Below, piece after piece: positions 9,390 through 19,100 of a DNA stretch of 28,766 nt (position 1 is the first letter of the stretch; every line of letters starts with the position of its first letter). The DNA is from a virus: IMG/VR virus record IMGVR_UViG_3300021378_000115, positions 1-28,766 of that record, one strand, 5' to 3'. The translations under genes and the position numbers were made by a program. The notes beneath the pieces are model-generated. The model was not told where the DNA came from and did no database searches. It saw only the letters and a list, made by a program, of their open reading frames with translations.

Positions 9390-9409
9390 AATTACTTTTT
9401 TTAGTAATT
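9390..9409 (+). terminator. Weak AT-rich hairpin after fibre cluster
   Basis: The arms AATTACT (9390-9396) and AGTAATT (9403-9409) are perfect inverted repeats around a six-T loop, directly after the stop of the 115-aa gene. The stem is all A/T except one G-C pair and no clean T-run follows, so it would be a weak or partial terminator at best. Confidence 0.3.
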
Positions 9410-9431
9410 TACTTGATTTTAAAGTATCATA

Positions 9432-9509
9432 AGGGTAAAGCGGGACTCCGACCTCCGGAACATCTCACCCCGAATTAGCTACTCGTTTATACACGAATAT
9501 AGCTTATAA
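9432..9509 (+). other. Possibly structured 5' leader of the acetyltransferase gene
   Basis: The gap before the GNAT gene holds two further hairpin candidates. One has GGGT (near 9433) facing ACCC (near 9467) with TCCG and CGGA inside. The other has AGCTA-TCGT at 9477-9486 facing ACGA-TATAGCT at 9493-9504. The compact GC-rich patch stands out from its AT-rich surroundings. It could be an mRNA leader structure, a processing site or a late promoter region. I do not recognise it as a known riboswitch class. Confidence 0.25.
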
Positions 9510-9537
9510 AAATCCAACATATTAAAGGCAGGCTTTA

Positions 9538-10002
9538 GTGGCAATTGTCGTGCGTGATCCGTCGTTAGACGACTTTCCTCAGATCAATGATTTGGGTAAG
9601 TGGTTTCAAGAAAACAGCAGTTACAAAAACTGTGGATGGTCTGACGGTAAGTTCTACGGATTGCTCAAAGAAGCAATAAATCCCTTGTCGGATATTTTTA
9701 TGTTGATTGCAGACGATGACGGCGAAGTTGTTGGGATGTTCATGGGGTGCGTCACAGAGTGCTTTTTTTCATACGAAAAAGTTGCAGAGGATTTGGGGCT
9801 TGTATTCAAGCCTGATAGGCGAAAAGGAATTGGTAGCAGTATTAAAGAGATTATTTCAAGTTACAGACTTTGGGCTACAGGGAAAGGAGTAAAGCAAGTG
9901 ACCTTAGGAATCACGTCAGGTATAGCGGGTGATGGCTATAAGAAGTTATTGGAACGCCACGGCTTTAGTGAAGTCGGGGCTTTATTAAAGATAGAGGTTT
10001 AG
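9538..10002 (+). CDS. GNAT-family N-acetyltransferase (154 aa)
   Basis: Starts at GTG 9538 with AAAGGCAGG upstream. The protein has the GNAT layout: an N-terminal VRDPSLDDFPQINDL strand-helix, a central strand with DGEVVGMFMG (motif D/A region), the acetyl-CoA pyrophosphate-binding loop PDRRKGIGSSI (R-K-G-I-G matching the Q/R-x-x-G-x-G/A signature) at about residues 97-107, and a final helix-strand YKKLLERHGFSEVG. It would transfer an acetyl group from acetyl-CoA to an amine, but the substrate is not evident. Phages with short tails often carry a GNAT at this place, between fibre and internal-virion genes. It may modify a virion protein or a host target. Confidence 0.8.
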   Translation: MAIVVRDPSLDDFPQINDLGKWFQENSSYKNCGWSDGKFYGLLKEAINPLSDIFMLIADDDGEVVGMFMGCVTECFFSYEKVAEDLGLVFKPDRRKGIGSSIKEIISSYRLWATGKGVKQVTLGITSGIAGDGYKKLLERHGFSEVGALLKIEV

Positions 10003-10005
10003 CTT

Positions 10006-10578
10006 ATGTGTTTTGGCGGTGGTGGCGGAAGCGATCCAAAGGAATTAGAGAGTAAAGAGGCGCTAGCTCAGCAGGCAGCTAATGCATTGCGACGTTACGG
10101 TGATGTGTTTGTCCCTTTAGAGAACATGTTTATTGATGACACTAAAGCAATGTTTGCTGACGGTGCTTCTGATGATGCAATGGCATCTGCACAAAATCAG
10201 ACCTCTGCTATCTATGAGCAAGGCTTTGGAGATATGCAAGGCGCTCAATTCAATATGGGATTAGACCCCATGTCTGGTCGCGCTCAAGGTGAGTCATCAG
10301 CATTAAGACAGGCTCAGGCTAGAGGTATGGGTCTTGCTGGTGCAGATGCAGGTCTTGGTTATACAGATGCTGCCTACCAAGGTTTAGGTAATGTAATAGC
10401 AATGGGTCAGGGTCTTCAAACTCAAGCAATGACTGGAAACATTGATCGTATGCAGAACAGTTTAGATAGAGCGGGATCAGCGGCTAAAAGAGATTTCGCT
10501 AGATCACAAAGTCTTGCATCTATTGCAGGTACTGGTGCCGGCATGGCGGCAGGATATGGCTTAGGAGGTGGAGGCTAA
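10006..10578 (+). CDS. Internal virion / ejection-type protein beginning MCFGGGG (190 aa)
   Basis: A 190-residue Ala/Gly/Gln/Met-rich helical protein beginning with the short Cys-Phe-Gly5 sequence common in small virion proteins of podoviruses. No membrane segment is certain, although the C-terminal stretch (ASIAGTGAGMAAGYGLGGGG) is Gly-rich and mildly hydrophobic. It heads a set of four co-linear genes (10006-13177) that precede the giant ejection protein, as internal core proteins do in T7- and P22-like phages. It starts four bases after the GNAT gene, and its stop overlaps the next ATG. The role in DNA ejection is inferred from context and composition. Confidence 0.6.
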   Translation: MCFGGGGGSDPKELESKEALAQQAANALRRYGDVFVPLENMFIDDTKAMFADGASDDAMASAQNQTSAIYEQGFGDMQGAQFNMGLDPMSGRAQGESSALRQAQARGMGLAGADAGLGYTDAAYQGLGNVIAMGQGLQTQAMTGNIDRMQNSLDRAGSAAKRDFARSQSLASIAGTGAGMAAGYGLGGGG

Positions 10579-11090
10579 TGATGGACTTTAGAGGCTATAT
10601 GGCTATGTTAAACCCAGAAGTAGCAGGAGCTGTTGGTAGCTTTTACAACTTCTCGGGTGGCAGTAATCCTTATTCAAACATTAACCCTTACAGATATTCT
10701 GGCATGAGTCCCGAAGACAATCCCGGAGACCAGTTATATGCCGATTTAATTAGGGCTCAGACTCAAGACTATAATACGCGATTTGCCCCGATGGAAGATT
10801 TTTTGGCAGGACAAATCACCGCAACAGGCACCAAGTCCTTGGGTGCAGATCTGGAACGTACACGCTCAAATATGGGAAGTGCAGTGACCAATGTTCAGGG
10901 TCAACAAGACCGCAACATGGCTCGAATGGGTTTGCAAAACAGAAGCAACATATCTAACAGCACAACAGCTGTGGGTGGTTTAGTTGGTGGACTTAACGAT
11001 ACAAGACTCAGAGATGCAGATCGTCGCCAGTCAATCCTTTCAGGCTCTCTATCAGGAATCTCACAGAAGGCAAGGAGTACAGGACAATGA
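10578..11090 (+). CDS. Internal virion protein candidate (170 aa), unknown family
   Basis: Starts at overlapping ATGs (10578 and 10581) after the TAA of the upstream gene, with a good AGGTGGAGG-type ribosome site. The N-terminal 60 residues are rich in Tyr, Asn, Pro and Gly (NPYSNINPYRYSG). The rest is predicted helical with many Gln, Arg, Asn and Ser (TRSNMGSAVTNVQGQQDRN). There is no enzyme motif and no membrane segment. It ends by an ATGA overlap with the following gene, so the three genes 10006-11731 are translationally linked. I infer a minor virion or core component from position. Confidence 0.5.
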   Translation: MMDFRGYMAMLNPEVAGAVGSFYNFSGGSNPYSNINPYRYSGMSPEDNPGDQLYADLIRAQTQDYNTRFAPMEDFLAGQITATGTKSLGADLERTRSNMGSAVTNVQGQQDRNMARMGLQNRSNISNSTTAVGGLVGGLNDTRLRDADRRQSILSGSLSGISQKARSTGQ

Positions 11091-11731
11091 CAATGATTGC
11101 GGTAGGACAAGGTCTTAGAGGTCTTGCAAACAGAGGAATGGCAGCGGTAGCTAGATCTGAGTCTATTGAGAATCAGCAAAGGATGGCTATTGAGGCACAG
11201 GAGCAGGCGGCGGAATCACAGCTTCTTGGCACTGGCGCAGGTATTGGTGGAATGCAGGGAGCATCGACAGCGATGAAGCTGAAAGGCGCTCACGCAGGTA
11301 ACGTCCAAAGACTGTCCGACGCTCAAGGGGCTCTTAGCGCAGCTACCGACGCATCAGGTCCGATAAACAACATCGGAACCGCTATGGAGGGGATAGGCAA
11401 GTCTGGAGAAACAGTTAAAACCATAATGGAAGGTGGCGAGTTAGCGAATACGGCTGGAGGAATAAACAACATATCGACTGCTGTTGAGGGGGTAACGGCA
11501 ACTGGAGAGGTGTTGGCAGGTGGTGCAGAAGTTGGTGGAGCAATCAACAATCTTGCTGGGGTGACTGAGGCAGTCGCTACTGGTGGTGAGGCAGTCGCAG
11601 CCGCAGGCGAAGTTGCCGCAGCATCCGAAGCCGTAGCAGCTACAGGACCAATGGCTCAGCTCTCGGCATTAGCAACACCAATAGCTATTGGCTTAGGCGT
11701 GGCTTTCTTACTTAACAAATTATTCGACTAG
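11087..11731 (+). CDS. Gly/Ala-rich virion protein with C-terminal hydrophobic segment (214 aa)
   Basis: The ATG at 11087 overlaps the upstream stop; a second ATG at 11093 is possible. The N-terminus is helical with Gln and Glu. The long middle is low complexity, built of Gly, Ala, Thr, Val and Glu with repeated short motifs such as NNI-TA-EG and GE-VAAAGE. The C-terminus has a hydrophobic segment of about 20 residues (ATPIAIGLGVAFLLNKLF) that could insert into the membrane. Proteins of this composition in the internal-virion gene set of podoviruses are thought to be ejected with the DNA and to line or anchor a trans-envelope channel; that assignment is inference here. Confidence 0.5.
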   Translation: MTMIAVGQGLRGLANRGMAAVARSESIENQQRMAIEAQEQAAESQLLGTGAGIGGMQGASTAMKLKGAHAGNVQRLSDAQGALSAATDASGPINNIGTAMEGIGKSGETVKTIMEGGELANTAGGINNISTAVEGVTATGEVLAGGAEVGGAINNLAGVTEAVATGGEAVAAAGEVAAASEAVAATGPMAQLSALATPIAIGLGVAFLLNKLFD

Positions 11732-11740
11732 GTATTTATC

Positions 11741-13177
11741 ATGGCAGGTTTTGCAGACGGTTTTAGAAGTGGCTTCGGGCTAATAAGTGACGTTAAGGAT
11801 CGTGAGTTACAACGGGACAGGCTTGAAGAGCAGGCTCGTCAGGGTGATCTTGATCGGGAATCTACGGCTGCATACCGAAAGGCGCAGACAGACAATGCCG
11901 CTGAACAAACTCGCATAAGGGGTTTAGAGGCAGAAAATAAAAAGAAACAGCTTGGTCTGGACGAAACCAGAATTAATTCTGACGCCAATTTTAGGAACGC
12001 GCAAACAGATACCCTTACTGACGATCTAGACCTGAAGAAGAAGCGCCGAAGTCAAAGAGAAACAAATTCAGTAGCAGCTACACGAGTTCAGTCGTTTGTG
12101 GACTTGGCAGAGCAGGTAAGAACTGGTGAGGTTGCTTACGATGCTGACACGCAGGCTAGGCTTGCAGAGATGGCAGAAGCCACCAGAGGAACGCTGATGG
12201 ACTTGGATTACGTCACCCAGCCTAACGTTCAGTTCCAAGCAGGAAGACTCAAACAAACACTCGACCTTATTGCCGAAGGTAAGGCTGACCAAATTGATGA
12301 GACCGCCCTTAGAGATACTTTTAACGTAGTGTTTCACAGTAACAATATGGCTGGTGTTGGAGAGTTAGTTACATCAGAAACTCACAAACACGCAGGCTCT
12401 TATGCAGACAAGGGCTACGTTGTTGTGAGCAAGCAGGTGTCGAATGTTGGGCTGGACGGAAATTCATTAGGACTCACAGTAGACGTTTTGATTGAGAACC
12501 CTGAGACAGGTGAGCAGTTTACTTACGAGGCTCCAATGACTGTTGGTCGTGAAGCTAGCAGTGAGAAAGCATTTATGTCTGTCGAAGAAGCCGTTCAAGC
12601 CGCCAGCGGGTTCTATCAGTACGCAAACGCTATGGCGCCTTATCGTGGAGTACTTAACGAAATTAATGCAAGGGGTTACGACTTAACTGAGGGTCGCAAA
12701 GACGGAGACTTCTTGCAGCTAGTCGCTGACGACATTAAAGCTGCTGAAATAGATGGAGCACGAAACCCAGATCTATCAAGCCCTATTAAGGGCATGACTA
12801 TGAGCGAGTTTGCTGCAAACAAAGGGCTGATGAGGTCTCACTATTCGTCGAATCGAGTGGGCAATTATCAACCTGTTGAGGCAGCTCTAGCTGGAGATCA
12901 ATCCTATAACGCACTTAAAGATCAAGGCGTTATTAGAAATCTAAGTCGATTTAATGAGGGCAAGCCTTTGTCCAGAGCGAAGGTTCTGGAAGCGGCACAG
13001 TATCTCAGCATAGATGAAAACGGGAATGCTGTGATTGATAACGATAAAGAGTGGAAAAACTGGAAGAACGATACGTTTAGAAGAGCGAGCAATAATAGAG
13101 GTGCGGGAAAGTATCTAACTCCTTCCGAGCAGCTAGCCCGTACTGGCTCAGGCAAATATTTCAACGCAGTAGATTAA
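11741..13177 (+). CDS. Internal virion protein candidate with N-terminal coiled coil (478 aa)
   Basis: The start ATG at 11741 is preceded by AGGTATTT. After a short Gly/Phe-rich N-terminus (MAGFADGFRSGFG), residues 20-110 form a highly charged helical region (repeated Arg, Glu, Gln, Asp with NFRNAQTDTLTDDL-like runs) that looks like a coiled coil. The middle (about 200-290) appears globular alpha/beta (YVVVSKQVSNVGLDG, then LTVDVLIENPETGEQFTYE). The C-terminal third is helical. There is no catalytic motif. It lies directly before the giant polyvalent gene (13 bases apart), the usual place for a core protein that is ejected with it. Family not recognised. Confidence 0.55.
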   Translation: MAGFADGFRSGFGLISDVKDRELQRDRLEEQARQGDLDRESTAAYRKAQTDNAAEQTRIRGLEAENKKKQLGLDETRINSDANFRNAQTDTLTDDLDLKKKRRSQRETNSVAATRVQSFVDLAEQVRTGEVAYDADTQARLAEMAEATRGTLMDLDYVTQPNVQFQAGRLKQTLDLIAEGKADQIDETALRDTFNVVFHSNNMAGVGELVTSETHKHAGSYADKGYVVVSKQVSNVGLDGNSLGLTVDVLIENPETGEQFTYEAPMTVGREASSEKAFMSVEEAVQAASGFYQYANAMAPYRGVLNEINARGYDLTEGRKDGDFLQLVADDIKAAEIDGARNPDLSSPIKGMTMSEFAANKGLMRSHYSSNRVGNYQPVEAALAGDQSYNALKDQGVIRNLSRFNEGKPLSRAKVLEAAQYLSIDENGNAVIDNDKEWKNWKNDTFRRASNNRGAGKYLTPSEQLARTGSGKYFNAVD

Positions 13178-13190
13178 TTCAGGTATTTAA

Positions 13191-16100
13191 ATGCCCATAT
13201 ATGCGAATCAAGACTTTAACAACGCCCGTCTAAAAACCTTCAAGGAAGAAGAGGAAACCGGAGTTCTTAACGAATTCGGTAAGGGTTTCGGCGCTGGTGT
13301 AGATCAGTTGCAGGCTCTTGCCGGTGGTGCAAAAGCGTTAGTTGGATCGGCTGTCGGTAACGATGATTGGTTCTATGACGGTATGCAGTACTTCGACGAG
13401 CAGATGGCAGAAGCCGCTGAGAATACTGCTGATGTCGGAAGGCTAGAAGACATTGATGGTGGTGGAGACTTAGCAAATTATGCTGCATTTATCGTAGGCA
13501 ACATTATACCTAGCCTCATTGGGGGCGGTGGTGTTGGTGCAGTAGGGGGTTTTGCCGCCAAGAAGCTAGCCATACATCAAGGCGCAAAAGCTCTAGTCAA
13601 AAAGAACGCTGAAGGAATGGCGAAGAGTGCAGCGTCAAGGCAGTACGCACAGTCAGCTGTAGGCAGAGAGGCTTTGGGTAAGGTTGGGCTAAAGGGTCAG
13701 GTCGCAGGCGCTGTAGGTTTTGGTACGGTGATGGGTGCGGGAGAATCCTTTACTAGAATCTTTGATGAGACTGGTGAAGAGGCTGCTGGTCTAGCACTTG
13801 TTACGGGTCTAGCATCTGGTGCGTTAGACGCAATGACTCCAATGAGAGTCTTGAAGCGTGTCTTACCACAAAACCTATACGGCAAAGCTACTCAAGAAAT
13901 AGCTGAAAACGTAAGCAAAAAACAATCAGTCATTGGTCGCGCATTTAAAGAGGCAGCCAAAGCATCCGGTACTGAAGGCGTAACGGAGATGATGCAGGAA
14001 GTTGTACAGAACTCTACCTTGGAGTTTGTACGCGGTCAGCAAGACCCTGCTATAGAGGAAGCGTTCCTTGAGCGATTGTTCGATGAAGAGAACCGATCTC
14101 AATACCTTAATGCGTTTGTAGCTGGTGCCATTGGTGGTGGAGCTATCGGCGGCGTTACTGGTGCTGTCACTAAAGATCCAGAGCTAAAGCAAAACCTAGA
14201 TGAGAATGCTTTAGACGGTAAGTCTGAAGAAAGCTCGCCGGAAGTTGTTTTAGATGAAGAGCAGGCTCAAGAACAAGAACAAGCTCCGGTTATAGATGAT
14301 CAGCCGCAACCAGAGTCAACTGACAAGGGCGGAGCAAAGGTTCAGGCTGCAAGAGAAAAAGCTCTCGATCTTCCTAAAGGCAGAGCAAGGAATGACCCGC
14401 GCACTGACCCACTAACGGTAGAACAAGCTAGAGAGCAGGCTAGGAGTAGAACCGAGACGCAAATTGATGGGCGTAGATTGCCTACTGGCAGAACGACTAT
14501 AGCTCCAAAAAGCAGAGAGGAAGTTCGTCGAGAAATTGATGACTTCCCAGATCGTCAAGATCGATCTGACCCTGAAGCAAGGCAAGAAGAAGCTAGAGCA
14601 AAAGCAAGGGCGCAAATTGAGGGGCTTCCTGCCGTTCGAGAAAAGGTCAAAAAAATCTATCAGATGGAGCTTGGTGCTCTAGGTGAGACAACAAGAATAC
14701 CTAAAGACAAAGAGCCAGAGCCTGTAGCTGAAGAGCCTCCAGTGTTTGGTGGCAACTTACCAGAGTCTATCACCCCCAGAATGGAAGAGCTTGTAGGTCA
14801 GGACGTAGACTACAACGGAAACAAAGGACCAGTACTTAAGAAAGACGACGGGTTCTACGTAGCAACTCAAGACAACGGTGACGTGCTTATTGAGAGTGGT
14901 GAGTACCAGTCTCCAGAGCAGTTAGGTGTCGTGCCTACTGGTGGCAATCTGGTATTCGAGAAAGACGTTCAGATTGATGACAACAATAAATTTGAATTGC
15001 GCGGGAAAAAATATTCTCTCACCCGAATTATAAGAGATGCAGAAGGTAATCCTTTATCTCTAGCAGTAAGGGATGAGAACGGTGCAAAGAAAACTATTAG
15101 GACTCCAGAAGTAGTAGCTAGAATCAATAACCAAAAGACTCCAGTTCCTGACTTCTCTCAAATTATAGTAGAACTAGATGACTTACCTGCAAGCATACAA
15201 AAGCAGGTAATACAGCAGTCTGACCCAGACAACATCCCAGATAGTGTTCCGGCATCTCAAGCTATAGATATCGCGCAATCAATGCCTAATGCAGAAGCTG
15301 TGGTAGAGGGCATTCAAGAGATAGCAACTCAAAGCCTCACGATCCCTCAAGGTTCTATGAGCGATATGCCTGCGGTTGCTTACACAGAGAATGTAACGCG
15401 CCCTAACATGAAGCCTTTGGCTCAGGCTATATCTGACATCAATGATTCTCAAGGCGCTAATAGATCACCTATTGATCAAGGTCGTATAGACAGTTTGTTT
15501 GCGTCTCCTGAAGTTGTGATGCAGAACGGTAATACGATTACTGTAGCCGAAGGTGTTCAGGCTGATGAGATTAAGCACGCTCTAGTTGATCTGCTAGGTG
15601 CAGGTCTTCCAAAGCGTGTGATGAATTATGTAAGCGGCTTTTATTCACATACCGATAGCCAGATGGACAGGCAGGTAGCTGGCTCATACTTAAAAGCATC
15701 TAAAGCGATAACGCTAAATAGTGCGAGAGTTAAGGAACTTATAGCCGACAAAGACAATAGCAGCGATTCTGCTATCGAACTCAGATTTAATCTTGCTCAT
15801 GAAATCGGTCATGCTTTTGATGTAGGCACTGGTCACACAACCAACTCTCCAGACTTTTCTTTAGAGGTAAACGGGATGGGCATGAACTCGGCTACTTACG
15901 AGATGGGACCAGTTATCCATGAGCTGGGTCAAAACTATTTAAGTGGCACAGAGTTAGGTCAAGAGTTAGCATACCCATTCGGACCAGCATTTGAATGGAT
16001 AGCTAATTCAGAACCTCAGAATATAGCGGGTCAAGTAGATCGCATGCAGAAAGAAGCATTCGCTCAAGCGTTTGCCATCTTTCATACAAGCCCTGAACTA

Positions 16101-19100
16101 CTTCAGGAGCAAGCACCAAAAACGTATAAGCATCTAGAGAGACTGCTTAGAACGCAACCAACGGAGACTATTCAAAATGGCGAAGCTGACATTCGGACCA
16201 ATGAAGCTAACGGGCAACCTCAAGAAGTACAGGGAGAAGTTCGGTCACCTACCCAGCGCGGAAGCACTCAAGTTCAGGAGCAAGAAGGATCTGGAGGAGA
16301 TGGCGGAAGTAGCCTTGATGCGGAACAAGCCAGTCAAGGACTGGGAGAACCGACCCAACGTGAAGCTGGGGACAGGGATGGACGAGCTGTACAGCTAGAG
16401 CAAACAGAGCCGAAGGTAAAACGAGCCGCAGATTTTGAGAACACTGGTAACTATAACGTCACCTATCCGGACGGCACTGAATACTTAATCTATCGAGACA
16501 CAATGCAGTTTGCCAATCCAATGTGGCACTTGTCTCCAGAGTACTATGACATTCTCAAGCTGGACTTCAACGCCATCGCAAGAACTGGCGGTATCGGTGA
16601 CAATCGAAAGGAAGCCTTGCAGTGGCTTAATAAAGCACACAGTGAACGACTAGAGAAAGCTGAAGCGGACGCTGTTCAGCAAGATCTTGGTGATATCGAT
16701 GACGACTATGATCCGATGGATGATCTGGCTGGCTTCGATGATGATGCCCTGTATCAGGCGGTAAGCACTAGGTTCCCTACAGCTAAAGAAAGAACTCAAG
16801 ACCCTTTAAGAGAATTATTGGTCAACGACTACGAAAGTTTTTTGAATGCTGGCAATCTGTTTAGCAAAAACATTGCTCTCATAAAGCCCTACACAAACCT
16901 TACACAGCAAGAGCAAAACGGATCGGATGAGGTTGTTGCCGAAAGATTTGTAAATCATGTGCGAGACAACCTGTTATATATATTTGATTCTGTTCCTCAA
17001 GCCACAAGAGAAGTATCGAAACAGTGGTACGAGGGCGCAAACAAAATCGTACAGCGAATGGCTGACAGGCATGGCATTTCGCTTGCTCAAGCGAGCGCTG
17101 TAACTGCTAACTTATCTCCACAGAAAGACTGGTATCAGAATGCTAGCCTAGCTGAGAGAGTTATTGATATATATCACCAGAACATGAACGACCCGTTTGA
17201 TCAGGCTATGAAAGAAAAAGCCGAGCAAATATATTTTCATAAGGGTGTAAATGCTAAGACAAAAATAGAAAACAGAGAAAAGCTGGACATCATTAAAGAA
17301 AAATCTCTGAGCGATTTAATTCGAGAGGATGCTCCAAGTAATATTTTAGGGATGTGGATACGGACCTATGATCAGACGTACAACGCTCCGAGTTATCGAA
17401 TAGTTTCTCCTGACGGGAAATTATTAGATTATGCGCTAAACGCAAACGGGAAAACTCGGTCAAAGGTTGCTTGGGGTTCGCTCTCTGAAATAGGGAAGGC
17501 TGTCACAGCGCTGATTAATAGCGATATGGATACACTTTCCTTGTCTCTCGGCGATAAGAACAAGGTCAGAAACTTTTACAACAATATTTTTGATCCTGCA
17601 TCTGATTTAGGTTTTGTGACGATAGACACCCATGCTGTCGCCGCTGGCTTAATCAGACCTTTAGGAGGGAACTCTCCAGAGGTAGCGGCAAACTTTGGCT
17701 CGGGCGCCTCAAACTCTACAGTTACGGGTCACAGAGGAACGTATTCACTTTATGAGGAAGCATATCGAAGAGCCGCCAAAGATAGAAACGTGTTGCCTAG
17801 AGAGATGCAGTCAATTACTTGGGAGGCAGTAAGGGGTTTATTTACTGCCGGTTATAAGTCAAATAAACAAAACGGCGTATTTGTACAAGGCGTATGGAGT
17901 CAATATAATAACGGTAAATTAAGCCTCGATGAGGCAAGGGTAAAAATCAATGAGCATTCCGGAGGAATACAAAGACCTGATTGGGAGCGATCCGATTCTT
18001 CAGTACCTGACGAAGTATCAGAAACCAGTTACGAGAGAATCCTATCTGATAGAGGCGTACCCAGACAGGACTCTGGACCCCAAGAAGCCACTGGAAGCGG
18101 AGCTAGAATCGATGCTGCCGGAGTTTCTACAGATCAGCTAGACTCACCCCCACAAAGACCTTCAGAGAAGGACTTCGTAACTGCCCCCACAAGTACAGCC
18201 GCAGAGATCATGTCGGATGAAGACTTGGTTGCATCTGTTCGCGCTGGATCAGACGGCAGTCAAGTAATCGACGCAGTCAAAGATAAAGATGTTAAGGCAG
18301 CAGCAGGGTTTGCAGCTTCAGGTTTTAAGAAGTGGTTCCAGAAGAACTTCTACTCCAGAGGTCTATTGCCTGAGACAGCGTTTGATTCAAAGATCGAGCG
18401 TGATGGTGAGTTCGGTGCTGTGGAGATGGACATCCGCCAGATGGTTGGATTGTTTGATGAAGCGGTTCAGAACAACTTCGGCGAGATAGACGCATCACAG
18501 GCTGCTGTGTTGGACAAAGCAATGCAAGTACCAGCGGCAGAAGTTATGGCTTCTAAGCTACCTAATGATATTAAGGAAGCTCTGGTAGCAATGCGTAACT
18601 ACATCGACAAGATGTCAGCTGACTATGCTGAGATACTTAACTCAGATATAGAAAAGCTGAAGTCTGAGGGTAACGATGAAGCGCTAGCCAAGAGTGAGTT
18701 GTTAAGCATTGTTGTCAACAATATGGGTAAGTATGCAAACAGAAGCCACAGGGCTTTTGACGATAAGAACTGGAACAAAGAAGTCCCCAAAGAAATCATT
18801 TTGGCAGCTAGAAACTTCCTTGTAGAGCAGGGTACTACTAACCCAGATCAGGTAATCAATACCATACTCAAAGAAGGTACTGCCTTTGATGATATGTCAT
18901 CGTTTATTGCCGAGTCTAAGTTAGGGGCAAAAGACCTATCCATCCTGAAGAAACAAAAGGATATAGCCCCAGAGATACGGGCACTTCTAGGTGAGTATAA
19001 GGATGCGCGAATCAACTTCGCTAAGTCAGCCACCAAGATGTCTCGCCTTATCTACAACGACAGGTTCCTTAACCAAGTTCTTAAAGACGGTAAGGGTGTA

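Noticed and set aside
16378-16398. The nested gene ends in a GMDELYS-like sequence, resembling the C-terminus of GFP, with a 16-base identity to a widely used GFP coding end.
   Set aside because: The bases on both sides do not match GFP and the surrounding frame is phage-like, so vector contamination is unlikely; it looks like coincidence.
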